Assembly: GCA_946893605.1 (NCBI GenBank)
Contig: OX335598.1
Location: 558,001-622,000, forward strand
Reading direction: 5' to 3'
Length of the DNA stretch: 64,000 bases
Origin: Candidatus Saccharimonadota bacterium
Lineage (GTDB): Bacteria > Patescibacteriota > Saccharimonadia > Saccharimonadales > Saccharimonadaceae
Shown one piece after another: positions 7,282 through 16,262 of this stretch. The position numbers and the translations under genes are program-made. The notes under the pieces are model-generated. The model was not told the DNA's origin. It worked only from the letters and a program-made list of their open reading frames with translations, and did no database searches. Numbering within the stretch: position 1 is the first letter of the stretch; each line of letters opens with the position of its first letter.

Positions 7282-8532
7282 ATGCGAATTTATTTTTCAG
7301 GAATTGGCGGCGTTGCCATCGGACCGCTGAGCAGAATTGCCTTAGGGGTCGGGTATGGTGTTTGCGGCTCCGACAAATCACCAAGTCTTATCACAAACGA
7401 ATTAGAGTCAGCCGGAATTCCTATTTCTTTTGATCAATCTGGCGCGTTCTTGCAGTCAGAGCACGATAAATCACCATTTGACTGGTTTATTTACACCGCT
7501 GCTTTACCGGAAAATCACCCAGAGCTAGTCTTGGCGCGAAAATTAGGTATAAAAACCAGCAAGCGCGACGAATTATTAGCGGAAATAATCGCCGATAAAG
7601 ACCTGAAGCTCATCGCGGTCGCTGGCACCCACGGAAAAACCACAACAACGAGCATGCTAGTCTGGGCAATGGAGCAATTGCAAATTCCTGTTAGTTATTC
7701 TGTAGGTTCGACTTTAAGTTTTGGACCGAGCGGAACGTTTGATAAAAATAGCCAATTTTTCGTATACGAGTGTGATGAATTTGATCGCAACTTTTTGCAT
7801 TTTTCTCCAGAAATTAGCCTTATCACATCTGTTGATTACGACCATCCAGACACATATCCGACAAAAGAATCTTACTTAGACGCCTTCCGTGAATTCGGTG
7901 AAAAATCTAAAAAAGTTATCGCGTGGCAAGAAAATTCCGCCATATTTGATGAGAAAAATCTAACAATCTTGCACAATTCCAATAAAAATATCACTCTACC
8001 CGGCGAGCATAACCGAAAGAATGCTACTTTGGTGATCGAAGCTTTGAAGAATATTGGAATGGACGCTGAGGAGTTAGAAATATACCAAGCAATAAACTCC
8101 TTCCCCGGATCAGGACGACGTTTTGAAAAGCTCGCCGAAAATCTATATTCTGACTATGGACATCACCCAGTTGAAATTCAAGCGACACTACAGATGGCTA
8201 AGGAGTTGTCAAACGATGTAGTTCTGGTTTATCAGCCACACCAAAATGTTCGCCAGCACGAAATAATCGACCAATACACTGATGATATTTTCCATGATGC
8301 CAATGAAATTTACTGGCTACCAACTTACTTAACTAGGGAAAATCCAGATTTGCCAACTTTAACACCACAACAACTTGCCAAAAATATCGACAAAGAAAAA
8401 GTTCATTTTGCCGAATTAGACGATAATTTATGGCAAGAAATAACCGCAGCAAGGAACTCTGGCAAGCTCGTCCTGTGTATGGGCGCTGGCACAATCGACG
8501 GATGGATTCGCGAGCAATTAGCTAAAAATTAG
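7282..8532 (+). CDS. murC: UDP-N-acetylmuramate-L-alanine ligase MurC
   Basis: Adds L-Ala to UDP-MurNAc in the cytoplasmic phase of peptidoglycan synthesis. The N-terminal Rossmann-like domain has the MurC signature FSGIGGVAIGPLS at residues 4-16. The ATP loop is GTHGKTTTTSM, followed by ECDEFDRNFL and DYDHPDTY, and a C-terminal ligase domain (YGHHPVEIQATL). At 416 residues it is shorter than most MurC enzymes, and the related recycling ligase Mpl cannot be fully excluded. TGG-TATAAT at 7267-7275 ends 6 nt before the ATG, so the mRNA is probably leaderless. It converges on and overlaps mazG by 4 nt. Confidence 0.9.
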   Translation: MRIYFSGIGGVAIGPLSRIALGVGYGVCGSDKSPSLITNELESAGIPISFDQSGAFLQSEHDKSPFDWFIYTAALPENHPELVLARKLGIKTSKRDELLAEIIADKDLKLIAVAGTHGKTTTTSMLVWAMEQLQIPVSYSVGSTLSFGPSGTFDKNSQFFVYECDEFDRNFLHFSPEISLITSVDYDHPDTYPTKESYLDAFREFGEKSKKVIAWQENSAIFDEKNLTILHNSNKNITLPGEHNRKNATLVIEALKNIGMDAEELEIYQAINSFPGSGRRFEKLAENLYSDYGHHPVEIQATLQMAKELSNDVVLVYQPHQNVRQHEIIDQYTDDIFHDANEIYWLPTYLTRENPDLPTLTPQQLAKNIDKEKVHFAELDDNLWQEITAARNSGKLVLCMGAGTIDGWIREQLAKN

Positions 8533-8876
8533 CGATCATCGCCGCTGCCGTGAATCTTCCCCCGACTCTGGCGGCTGAGCAGTTTATCATTATTTCTGCG
8601 AGCCACTTCCTCTAAACTACAGTCAAGCAAATATGCTATAGAATTGACATACCAAAGCACATCACCAAGCTCTTTTATTATTGCGTCGCGGTCATTCTCC
8701 GAGATCTCGCCATTTTTATCACGTAAAATTTTCTTAAACTTCTCCATGACTTCGCCAGATTCGCCGCTTAATCCCAATATCTGCGCCATCAATCTCGCGT
8801 CAACATCACCATATTTATGGGAATCTTTATCTGTTAAGGTAGAAATTGCTTTAGTCGAATAATCGTTAAATTGCAT
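8529..8876 (-). CDS. MazG-like nucleotide pyrophosphohydrolase
   Basis: 115 residues. An EESGEVxxxxKK-type start (LSGESGEVMEKFKKILRD) and the downstream IIKELGDVLWYVNSIA form the metal-binding ExxE...ExxD core of all-alpha NTP pyrophosphatases (MazG/dUTPase fold). Such enzymes clear non-canonical or excess NTPs; the substrate is not evident. It lies downstream of trmB with an 17-nt gap and its own AAAGGA Shine-Dalgarno, so is the second gene of a trmB-mazG unit. Confidence 0.88.
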   Translation of the reverse strand: MQFNDYSTKAISTLTDKDSHKYGDVDARLMAQILGLSGESGEVMEKFKKILRDKNGEISENDRDAIIKELGDVLWYVNSIAYLLDCSLEEVARRNNDKLLSRQSRGKIHGSGDDR

Positions 8877-8893
8877 AATATTCCTTTCATTTA

Positions 8894-9535
8894 TTAGCGC
8901 GTAACTCTTACGAAATTAATAGTTTTTCCTTCGCCAATCCACCTTTGTTCGTAAGTCGTCATTATTTTATATTCGTCACTTAGCGTGGATTCGTGAAGGT
9001 CAAAACTCAGCTCCTTAATTTGCCATTTTTCTGACACTAATTGCTCCAAGCTCCAACAGAAAAAACTGTGATCGTCGTGTTTGATTAATAAAGATCCGTC
9101 CGGTGCCAACAATGAAGAATACTTCTTCAAAAAATTAGGATGAGTCAAACGGCGTCCAGCGCTATGCTTCCTTGGGAACGGGTCAGGAAATGTTACCCAA
9201 ATTTGCTCCAAAGAATTCTGCTCCACTAATTGGTCTATTTGGTCAGCCCGCGCTCGAACGAAAAACACATTCTCCAGCCCTTTTTCTTCAGCAATTTTCG
9301 CGCCCTTCTGCAATCGATCGCCTTTCACGTCAATTGCTAAAAACGTCTTTTCGGGATGGTGCAGTGCAAGCTCCACGCTGAATAGTCCAGTTCCAGCACC
9401 GATTTCCAAGCAATCGACTTCCCGCTTTATCCACTCGTCAAACTCAAAACATAGAGGTGAATTGTGAAATAAAGCGAATTTATACTTCTTACGTTTTCTG
9501 GTGATAATAAATTGATTCGGATCGACAAAACTCAT
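8894..9535 (-). CDS. trmB: tRNA (guanine-N7-)-methyltransferase TrmB
   Basis: Makes m7G46 in the tRNA variable loop using S-adenosylmethionine. 213 residues. SAM motif DCLEIGAGTGLFSVELA near residues 41-57, acidic DVKGDRLQKG, and the family signature IWVTFPDPFPRKHSAGRRL. It ends in the usual EQRWIGEGKTINFV stretch. The TATAAT on the minus strand (9543-9548) ends 7 nt before the ATG, so it is likely leaderless, and it shares this element with divergent mscS. Confidence 0.94.
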   Translation of the reverse strand: MSFVDPNQFIITRKRKKYKFALFHNSPLCFEFDEWIKREVDCLEIGAGTGLFSVELALHHPEKTFLAIDVKGDRLQKGAKIAEEKGLENVFFVRARADQIDQLVEQNSLEQIWVTFPDPFPRKHSAGRRLTHPNFLKKYSSLLAPDGSLLIKHDDHSFFCWSLEQLVSEKWQIKELSFDLHESTLSDEYKIMTTYEQRWIGEGKTINFVRVTR

Positions 9536-9542
9536 ATTTTCT

Positions 9543-9550
9543 ATTATACT
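9543..9550. promoter_or_regulatory. Symmetric bidirectional -10 element between trmB and mscS
   Basis: ATTATACT reads TATAAT on the minus strand (9548-9543) and TATACT on the plus strand (9545-9550), overlapping by four bases. Transcripts would leave in both directions 7 nt before the trmB ATG and 9 nt before the mscS ATG. Confidence 0.7.
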
Positions 9551-9559
9551 AAATCAATA

Positions 9560-10462
9560 ATGGATAAGCTTATAAAACAGTTCTTAGATTCTTCGACGTT
9601 AGGTCAATGGCTGCATGGCAATAACCTTGGCTGGTTGATTAGTGAGCGCATTATCGACACGATCAGTATTATTATCGGCTCTGTTTTTGTTTATTTTCTG
9701 GGGAAATATTTATTATCTTGGACTATCCATTATTCTATACGCTCCACCGCTAAACATCGTTCCTGGCACCGTAAAGACATAGAAAAGCGCGAAAAAACTC
9801 TCATCCAATTAACTCGCAGTTTCTGGCAAATCATAATAATTTTCTATGTCGCCGCAATTGTCGCCAATAAACTATTTCTATTTGATTTATCGCCACTATT
9901 CGCTAGTGCTGGTATAATCGGTGTGGCGTTAGGATTTGGCGCCCAATCACTCGTTAAGGACTTCTTGTCTGGTATTTTCATCATCGCCGAAAATCAATAT
10001 CGTGTTGGCGATGTCGTTGACGTAATGGGAGCTGCTGGAACCGTCGAGAGAGTCGGCACTCGCACTACTGTTATACGAGATTCTGAGGGTAATGTTCATT
10101 ATGTTCCAAATGGCACGATTCAGCACGTTATCAATAAAACTATGGGCTATAGTATGTCACGCTTTAGCATTTATATCGACCCAAGTTCTGACATTTCTGC
10201 AGTTACAGACATCATTAACGCTACTGGTCAAGAATTGGCTAAAGAAAAGGCTTGGCAAAAGAAAATTATCGATCCGCCTAAATTCGTTTCCGTTGGTGAT
10301 ATTACTGGACGAGGAACAGAATTGATCATTGCCGGAAAAACTCAGCCATCAGATCAGTGGTCTGTTACCTCTGAAATGCGACATCGATTGTTACAAAACT
10401 TTGATCGCGAAGGAGTTCTTCTGGCGACTCTGCCGACCCCAACCTCAATAACCAGAAGATAA
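9560..10462 (+). CDS. mscS: MscS-family mechanosensitive channel
   Basis: Releases solutes on hypo-osmotic shock. About 300 residues from the ATG at 9560. Three membrane segments, the last being the pore helix ASAGIIGVALGFGAQSLVKDFLSG, whose Gly/Ala pattern is diagnostic, then the beta domain (QYRVGDVVDVMGAAGTVERV, VPNGTI) and a C-terminal alpha/beta domain. An open frame extends upstream to 9512, but it crosses the -10 element, so the ATG at 9560 is preferred. Confidence 0.93.
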   Translation: MDKLIKQFLDSSTLGQWLHGNNLGWLISERIIDTISIIIGSVFVYFLGKYLLSWTIHYSIRSTAKHRSWHRKDIEKREKTLIQLTRSFWQIIIIFYVAAIVANKLFLFDLSPLFASAGIIGVALGFGAQSLVKDFLSGIFIIAENQYRVGDVVDVMGAAGTVERVGTRTTVIRDSEGNVHYVPNGTIQHVINKTMGYSMSRFSIYIDPSSDISAVTDIINATGQELAKEKAWQKKIIDPPKFVSVGDITGRGTELIIAGKTQPSDQWSVTSEMRHRLLQNFDREGVLLATLPTPTSITRR

Positions 10463-10465
10463 AGA

Positions 10466-10810
10466 TTAATTGTTAGATAAACCCAATTCTTTATCGCTCA
10501 ACACATCATTAGAAAACGCTTTAATCTTATTAACGTTCTCTACTTCTTTATCATAAATTCCCAAAAATTCCTTCAATGTATCCTTATTTACTGTGCCTTG
10601 CGCGTCAAATTCGTGACTTTTTTCATTCGCATCCTTGCTAATTTGCTTGCGGCGAGAAGCGTATTCTGGACGACTCAAATCCAATCGATAAGCGTCAGTC
10701 TTGTAATACATAAACATTGCAATCGATACTAGTAAAACCGAGGCCGCAATAGTCAGCCCAATAAACGTAGCGAATTTATAGCTACGAAATAATTCCTTAG
10801 CCCTATTCAT
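10466..10810 (-). CDS. Small single-pass membrane protein, unknown function
   Basis: 114 residues: cytoplasmic MNRAKELFRSYK, a membrane segment near residues 15-36, then a charged extracytoplasmic tail. No family recognised. Its start overlaps the end of the secreted protein upstream by 8 nt, so the two are co-translated and probably work together at the cell surface. It converges on mscS with a 3-nt gap. Confidence 0.75.
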   Translation of the reverse strand: MNRAKELFRSYKFATFIGLTIAASVLLVSIAMFMYYKTDAYRLDLSRPEYASRRKQISKDANEKSHEFDAQGTVNKDTLKEFLGIYDKEVENVNKIKAFSNDVLSDKELGLSNN

Positions 10811-11345
10811 TAGAACCTCCAGACAGCGAATTTTTAATAGCTTGCACTTCTTCTTTATACCTCACTAACAATTCATCCAATATCTTCACATCCTCAGAAA
10901 GTTTATTACGAGCCTCGCGAGCGACGGTCAATTTTTGATAATAGTCCGCCACATTATTAGAGCAATTTGCACGCTGAAGATCAGTCATAGCAGTATCGTA
11001 ATCGTTGTAATTGCTATTAAACTTAAGTCTCGTCGACTCGAACTCATTAGTAATGTTCACTAACTTTGAGCTATCCAGCTTATTGATTGCCAATCGACCG
11101 TTCAGCCTGGCCATAAGTTTGGTAGAAATAGAATTATATCTCTGTCCAACGTTTACCCTAGTTAGGGCGTCATTGGTATGGATGTTTTTAATAGTAACTC
11201 TTACGGAACTACAATTTCGCTCAAGCGTTTTTATAATCTCAGAATCAGCCGTAGCATCGACAGACTGAGCCTCAACTGCCCGTGGCGTCACTGACAAACT
11301 AGAAGCAATCAAAAAAGACGCGAGATAGAAAGTAACTTTTTTCAT
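10803..11345 (-). CDS. Secreted helical protein, unknown function
   Basis: About 180 residues with a clear signal peptide (MKKVTFYLASFLIASSLSV, cleavage probably near AVEA-QS). The rest is helical and polar with two cysteines (in ERNCSSVRV and RANCSNNVA) that may form a disulfide. No known domain. ATG 11345 is preferred: GATAAT with a TG (11353-11361) lies 7 nt upstream; GTG at 11348 is the alternative. First gene of a two-gene unit. Confidence 0.75.
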   Translation of the reverse strand: MKKVTFYLASFLIASSLSVTPRAVEAQSVDATADSEIIKTLERNCSSVRVTIKNIHTNDALTRVNVGQRYNSISTKLMARLNGRLAINKLDSSKLVNITNEFESTRLKFNSNYNDYDTAMTDLQRANCSNNVADYYQKLTVAREARNKLSEDVKILDELLVRYKEEVQAIKNSLSGGSNE

Positions 11346-11385
11346 CACTTATATTATCTCACGTCTTCTTGAATAGAGTCAAATA

Positions 11386-11655
11386 TTACTTGAAACGTTT
11401 TTCGACGTTACCCTTAACGTCTTTTGCGGTTTCTGCTACAGCATCTCCAACCTTCTGAGAACCAGCTTTTAACGAACTTAAGCTGTCTTTTGCTGCGGCA
11501 GTCGCTTTGCAAGCCACCTTTTCGGTGTCGGCTTTCATTTTTACAGCTTTATCTTTCAAGTCTTTCCTTGTTTCCTTGCCGCTCTTTGGTGCAGTTAAAA
11601 TTCCAGCTGTAAAACCTGCTGCTACCGCTCCGATAATTGCTAAAACTTTTTTCAT
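11386..11655 (-). CDS. YtxH-like stress/envelope protein
   Basis: 89 residues. The Gly/Ala-rich N-terminal hydrophobic segment (VLAIIGAVAAGFTAGILTAP) followed by KSGKETRKDLKDKA is the YtxH pattern. The remainder is an Ala/Lys-rich amphipathic helix. YtxH-type proteins are small membrane-attached proteins, often stress-induced in Firmicutes; function here is unknown. GGAG lies 8 nt before the ATG. Second gene after the 73-aa membrane protein. Confidence 0.8.
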   Translation of the reverse strand: MKKVLAIIGAVAAGFTAGILTAPKSGKETRKDLKDKAVKMKADTEKVACKATAAAKDSLSSLKAGSQKVGDAVAETAKDVKGNVEKRFK

Positions 11656-11674
11656 ATATTTACTCCTTTTTTAA

Positions 11675-11896
11675 TTATTTTTTACGAAATAAACCTGATA
11701 TTTCACTAAAAACTTTTGTTGGCGACAACCATTCGGTTGCACTAGCTACGTTAGTTGTAATTTTACTAACGCTTTTCATGACTGTATTAAGTCTTACCAA
11801 CAAGGCGATGACCACCGCCAGTAGCGTTACGATAATAACCGACAACAATCCTACGATGATTGATAATAAAACGATGGCTGTTTGGATATCTTCCAC
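11675..11896 (-). CDS. Small membrane protein (DUF948-like), partner of the YtxH protein
   Basis: 73 residues beginning with GTG (11896) after AAAGG. One long hydrophobic helix (residues 6-34) is followed by an amphipathic stretch with Thr/Ser and a basic end (GLFRKK). The order of a DUF948-like membrane protein then a YtxH protein is common in Firmicutes, which supports the call. An extended -10 (TGC-TAAAAT) lies upstream near 11940. Confidence 0.65.
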   Translation of the reverse strand: MEDIQTAIVLLSIIVGLLSVIIVTLLAVVIALLVRLNTVMKSVSKITTNVASATEWLSPTKVFSEISGLFRKK

Positions 11897-12052
11897 GCTT
11901 TACCTTTCTGCAAAAGTTTATATTTGTTATGTTTATTTTAGCATGCTTGTTAAATTGTTTGTATTAGATAATCTAACTATTTCACTATAGCATAAGCTTA
12001 TTAAATTGTCAATAGAGATGTCCGCTAATCGTTAATAATATGATAAACTGGT

Positions 12053-12592
12053 ATGGTTATGCGAGATTTTTTCAAACGATATATACCGGAATTTGTTTAT
12101 GGCGCGGTCGACGGCACAGTAACAACATTTGCAGTCGTGGCAGCTTCAGCTGGAGCTGGAATATCCAGTTCGGTCATTCTTATATTAGGAATTGCTAATT
12201 TAATAGCCGACGGATTCTCAATGGGCTCTAGCGCATATTTAGCAGCCAGCGCTGAACACGAAGAATCTGTACGCGACAGCCAAAAACGCTCATCCCCAAA
12301 GATCATAGGCACAGTAACATTCTTAGCTTTCGTAGTGGTCGGTAGCGTACCAGTATTGCCGTATTTGATTGACGTAATTGCAAACTTAAAAGCACCAAGT
12401 GCGGCATTATTCTATGTTAGCTCGGCACTAACTGCGGCAACGTTCTTAGCGATCGGTTTCATCAAAGGTAAAGTCAGTAAACAATCACCTTGGCTATCTG
12501 CAGGTATCACACTTCTCCTTGGAGCAATTGCGGCTGGACTAGCATACTTTGCAGGCGATATTTTGGCAGCGTGGCTGGGTATTAGGATTTAG
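12053..12592 (+). CDS. VIT1/CCC1-family transporter
   Basis: 179 residues. Family signature FVYGAVDGTVTTFAVVAA in the first membrane helix and NLIADGFSMGSSAYLA in the second, three further helices at 81-105, 110-132 and 145-175. The family moves Fe2+/Mn2+ into stores or out of the cytoplasm. The cytoplasmic metal-binding insert of plant VIT1 is reduced to a short charged loop (EHEESVRDSQKR). TATGAT (12039-12044) ends 8 nt before ATG 12053; ATG 12059 is an alternative. Confidence 0.88.
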   Translation: MVMRDFFKRYIPEFVYGAVDGTVTTFAVVAASAGAGISSSVILILGIANLIADGFSMGSSAYLAASAEHEESVRDSQKRSSPKIIGTVTFLAFVVVGSVPVLPYLIDVIANLKAPSAALFYVSSALTAATFLAIGFIKGKVSKQSPWLSAGITLLLGAIAAGLAYFAGDILAAWLGIRI

Positions 12593-12677
12593 TATATTGT
12601 TCTTGTGTTTTGGTCTGGGTGGTTATTTGCATGATACTGCAAGTACTGACGGTATGATGCGTTGTCATTCATAAGAA

Positions 12678-12706
12678 AAATCTCCTTTCGAGACAAAAGG
12701 AGATTT
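12678..12706 (-). terminator. Terminator downstream of the CAP-domain gene
   Basis: Perfect 11-bp stem AAATCTCCTTT/AAAGGAGATTT. On the minus strand it is followed by TTTTTCTT; it may also stop plus-strand transcripts from the VIT gene. Confidence 0.85.
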
Positions 12707-12730
12707 GGGGTTTGTGCTATATACTAACTG

Positions 12731-13318
12731 TTATCTTGAAATACAAAAATGCTGAACTGCGTATGTTTTGCTATTGTCACTACTGCGGCTGACGCCAAGT
12801 CCAATTTTCGTATAATCTGGGTTTTGTATCGCTTTGCGGTGTGGTTCTGAGTTCATCCACCAGTTAAAAGCATCTCTGCTTGTTGACTCGAAATCAGCCC
12901 AGTAAAAATTTTCACTAACCGTATGACAACCAGCTTTACTCATTAGGTTTGCCATTTCTGATGAATACCAATTATCTGTACCTGGTATATTATGCTGTTT
13001 ATATCCCTTGGCTAACATATCGTCAGATTTTAGCTGCGCACTCATGTGTATATTTTCGTCGTTCGTTAATGGCGCCACCCCGATCCGTGCGCGTTCAATA
13101 TTGACCAATTCCAAGATTTCGCCAGCATCTACAGGACCAACATCATATTTAGAAGGTGTTTTAGAAGGTGTAAATCCTTTATTATATGCTTGCCCTTCAG
13201 TTGCTTTAGCTTCTAGGTAAGCTGCTTTAGCAGCTAAGCGGTTTTCTCTAATTTTCCATAGCACGCCACCACCCACTACAAGCGCCAGAATAACAGTGAT
13301 GATTACGGCTTTTTTCAT
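12731..13318 (-). CDS. Surface CAP-domain (SCP/PR-1-like) protein
   Basis: 195 residues. An N-terminal membrane anchor or signal (residues 3-22) and a linker lead into a CAP domain: EILELVNIERARIGVAPL, MSAQLKSDDM, SENFYWADF, and WWMNSEPHRKAIQNPDYTKI with the expected helix and H/E positions. Two cysteines (Cys146 region and near the C-terminus, HFCISR) may be linked. Such proteins are extracellular; roles range from lipid binding to proteolysis. A weak extended -10 (TGC-TAGTGT, 13325-13333) ends 6 nt before the ATG. Confidence 0.88.
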   Translation of the reverse strand: MKKAVIITVILALVVGGGVLWKIRENRLAAKAAYLEAKATEGQAYNKGFTPSKTPSKYDVGPVDAGEILELVNIERARIGVAPLTNDENIHMSAQLKSDDMLAKGYKQHNIPGTDNWYSSEMANLMSKAGCHTVSENFYWADFESTSRDAFNWWMNSEPHRKAIQNPDYTKIGLGVSRSSDNSKTYAVQHFCISR

Positions 13319-13366
13319 ACCCCCACACTAGCACAACCAAAACGGTAGATCAATATCGCAAATATC

Positions 13367-15148
13367 CTACAAACCCAATTCGCGAAGCTGAGCAGGATCG
13401 ACAACCGATGGCGAGTTCATCATCACATCCACGCCAGAGCCGTTCTTTGGAAATGCCAGAGTCTCGCGAACGTTTTGCTCATCGGTCAATTCCATCAAAA
13501 TACGATCAACTCCAAAAGCACATCCTGCGTGAGGCGGAGCGCCGTATTTGAAAGCGCCCAACATAGCACCGAACTTCTCTTCAACATAAGATTCACTAAA
13601 GCCCAACAAACCGAACACTTTGTATAATACCGCTGGATTATGGTTGCGAACGCCGCCAGAGCAAATCTCATAGCCATTCATCACCATATCAAACTGATCA
13701 GCAACAATGGATAATTTTTCGGCGTCAGTTTCAGCAGACTCCAGAGCTTGCAATCCACCTTTTGGCATACTGAACGGATTATGTCCAAAGTCAAGCTTTT
13801 TACTACGCTCATCCCATTCGTAAAACGGAAAATCAATAATCCAAGCAAACGCCACGACCGATGGATCCTTAAGATTAAAGTGCGAGGCAAATTCATTACG
13901 CAAGCGCCCCAATACCGCATTAACAACCGAGCGAGAATCAGCACCAAAGAACACTGCATCGCCATCAACCGCACCAGTTTTCTGCTGGATATCAGCTAAT
14001 TCCTTCTCACTCAAGAATTTCGCAATTGGAGATTTTGCTTCACCATCTTGATATGTAATGTACGCCAAACCGCCAGCGCCTTCGCTTTTAGCGATATTAG
14101 TGAAATTGTCAATTTGCTTGCGGCTCAAGCTTGCGCCATTTTTTACGCAAATAGCCTTAACGCATTCAGCATTTTTAAATACACCAAATTCGGTTTCCTC
14201 CGCAAACGCATCCGTCAGCTCTATCAATTCCATACCAAATCGCAAATCCGGCTTATCAGAACCGTAAGTTTCCATGGCGTCGCGATACGAAATTCGCGGA
14301 ATTGAACTGCCATCACCAACCGCCAAATCGCTCAAATCCAACAATTTTTTACCAGCAAAATCAGTTGCCAGTTGCTTCATCAAAGGCTCAACTTCAGTGC
14401 GAACTTCTTCACCATTTTCTGCAAAACTCATCTCTAAATCAAGCTGATAAAACTCACCATACAAGCGATCAGCCCTTGGGTCTTCGTCGCGGAAACAAGC
14501 AGCCAACTGATAATAACGCGGCACACCGCCAACCATCAGCAGCTGCTTAAACTGCTGTGGAGCTTGTGGCAAGGCATAAAACTTCCCTTCCTGCAAACGA
14601 CTCGGAATCAGAAAATCACGTGCACCCTCAGGACTTGAATTAGCCAAAATTGGCGTTTGAATTTCAATAAAATCTCGATTGTCCATATATTCATGGATTC
14701 GACGATACATTTCGGCGCGCTTTTTAAGCATATTTTGCATTTTTGGACGACGCAAATCAAGATAACGATACTTGAATCTTAGTTCTTCGCCGGCTTGATT
14801 ATCCTCGGCAAATGGCTGAATTGGCAAAGTTTCAGCTCGGTTCAAAATCTCCAAATTATCCACAACAATTTCCACATCGCCACTGGCAATATTCGGATTT
14901 TTCAGACCTTCACCACGCTCCGCAACCACACCACAAGCACGAACCACAAACTCATCTCGTAAGCTTTCTGCCAAAGAAAAAGCATCTTTTTTATCAGGGT
15001 TAATAACCAACTGAACCAAACCTGTGTGGTCGCGCAAATCAATAAAAATCAACCCGCCATGATCACGCCTGGAATGAACCCAGCCCGCAACCGTAATATT
15101 CTCACCAACTTTTTTAGAAGTTTCTACCGCCAAAATTCTATTTTTCAT
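13367..15148 (-). CDS. aspS: Aspartyl-tRNA synthetase
   Basis: 593 residues, the bacterial-type length. OB-fold anticodon domain (GWVHSRRDHGGLIFIDLRD), class II motif 1-2 region (FIEIQTPILANSSPEGARDF, CFRDEDPRADR), GAD insertion domain around 300-400, and motif 3 GCAFGVDRILMELT near residues 536-549. TGC-TATAAT (15156-15164) ends 7 nt before the ATG, so it is probably leaderless. It could be a discriminating or non-discriminating (Asp/Asn) form; this cannot be settled by eye. Confidence 0.96.
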   Translation of the reverse strand: MKNRILAVETSKKVGENITVAGWVHSRRDHGGLIFIDLRDHTGLVQLVINPDKKDAFSLAESLRDEFVVRACGVVAERGEGLKNPNIASGDVEIVVDNLEILNRAETLPIQPFAEDNQAGEELRFKYRYLDLRRPKMQNMLKKRAEMYRRIHEYMDNRDFIEIQTPILANSSPEGARDFLIPSRLQEGKFYALPQAPQQFKQLLMVGGVPRYYQLAACFRDEDPRADRLYGEFYQLDLEMSFAENGEEVRTEVEPLMKQLATDFAGKKLLDLSDLAVGDGSSIPRISYRDAMETYGSDKPDLRFGMELIELTDAFAEETEFGVFKNAECVKAICVKNGASLSRKQIDNFTNIAKSEGAGGLAYITYQDGEAKSPIAKFLSEKELADIQQKTGAVDGDAVFFGADSRSVVNAVLGRLRNEFASHFNLKDPSVVAFAWIIDFPFYEWDERSKKLDFGHNPFSMPKGGLQALESAETDAEKLSIVADQFDMVMNGYEICSGGVRNHNPAVLYKVFGLLGFSESYVEEKFGAMLGAFKYGAPPHAGCAFGVDRILMELTDEQNVRETLAFPKNGSGVDVMMNSPSVVDPAQLRELGL

Positions 15149-15186
15149 ATCTGTTATTATAGCATAATCTAGGCAAATTCCCAGAA

Positions 15187-16209
15187 TTAAACATCTCGGC
15201 GAGTTTTTGTGGGCAAATTATTTTTCTGCGGATTAGCCGTGGCAGCCTTACGAATATCTCCATAAACATCATATTCGTCAATAATTTTCTGACCTAATAG
15301 CGCTTCGATTACGTCTTCTAAACTCAGTAGACCAACTGTTTCTCGAAACTCATTTACAACAATAAACAAGTGATGCTGCGTTTTCAAAAATGCAGCCAAG
15401 GCGTGCTGTAAAGTTTGATTTTCGCGAATATAATAGACGTCTTTGCTCATGACTGTTTCCGCGCGATGAGATTTTGCTTTACGATCAATCGTCAGCAAAT
15501 CTTGAATCCTCAGCATGCCAATAACGTGGTCAATGTCACCGTCAATGACAGGAAATCTGCTATACCCTTTTTTATGAAGATCATCAAGCACTAGCGGCCC
15601 AAGGAGTTCGTTCATAGGTACCGATTCAATCATGCTTCGCGGCGTCATAACTTCCTCGACCTTCATATCGTTGAACTTCAGTCCGTTAGTAATAAGCTTT
15701 TTCTCAGAAGGTGAAATCGCCCCGCTAGATTGAGCCACCATTTCCAGCAATTCTTCTTTCGATTCAATCACCCGACTATCACCAACAACTGGCGACACCG
15801 AACGGATTAACGACAAAATTACTTGATGTCGCTCAATTGTCGTTAAAATTAGCGGTTCGTATTTTTCATAAAGTTGCTGTGAATATTTCTGCCACAAGCC
15901 AATTCGCGCGACGGCTCCGATTTCTAGGGCTATTATAATTGACAAAAAGAGTCCAGCCGCCCAATTGAATAAATAAACACTAATAACGCTTAAGATTACC
16001 AAACATAAAGAAGCCACGGCGCGCTGCAGTGAAATAATATCTCGTAAAAATTCTCTTTGTCGCAAAAGAATTTTAGCCTTTTCATCGCCTAGTCCACTTC
16101 TCCGCCGCAGCTCAAATTGACTATGCGAAGACGTTTTCGGCTGAACTCCCAGCACTATCAGTAAAACCGCCAAAGTAGCCAAATATCCAAAAATTAGCAC
16201 AATCGTCAT
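15187..16209 (-). CDS. CBS-pair membrane protein (CNNM/CorC/HlyC-like)
   Basis: 340 residues from ATG 16209. Hydrophobic segments near residues 3-22, 64-85 and 86-105, then the pre-CBS signature MVAQSSGAISPSEKKLITNG and VEEVMTPRSMIESVP, followed by two CBS domains (YSRFPVIDGD...VIGML; QTLQHALAAFLKTQHHLFIV...GLLSLEDVIEALLG). The family includes Mg2+/Co2+ efflux-associated proteins. The membrane domain is shorter than a full DUF21. An upstream in-frame ATG (16227) is inside the promoter: TACAAT at 16216-16221 ends 6 nt before ATG 16209. Confidence 0.87.
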   Translation of the reverse strand: MTIVLIFGYLATLAVLLIVLGVQPKTSSHSQFELRRRSGLGDEKAKILLRQREFLRDIISLQRAVASLCLVILSVISVYLFNWAAGLFLSIIIALEIGAVARIGLWQKYSQQLYEKYEPLILTTIERHQVILSLIRSVSPVVGDSRVIESKEELLEMVAQSSGAISPSEKKLITNGLKFNDMKVEEVMTPRSMIESVPMNELLGPLVLDDLHKKGYSRFPVIDGDIDHVIGMLRIQDLLTIDRKAKSHRAETVMSKDVYYIRENQTLQHALAAFLKTQHHLFIVVNEFRETVGLLSLEDVIEALLGQKIIDEYDVYGDIRKAATANPQKNNLPTKTRRDV

Positions 16210-16262
16210 AGTTTTATTGTACCGCATTCCGTGCTATACTTACTAGAGTAAATGGAGGTAAA

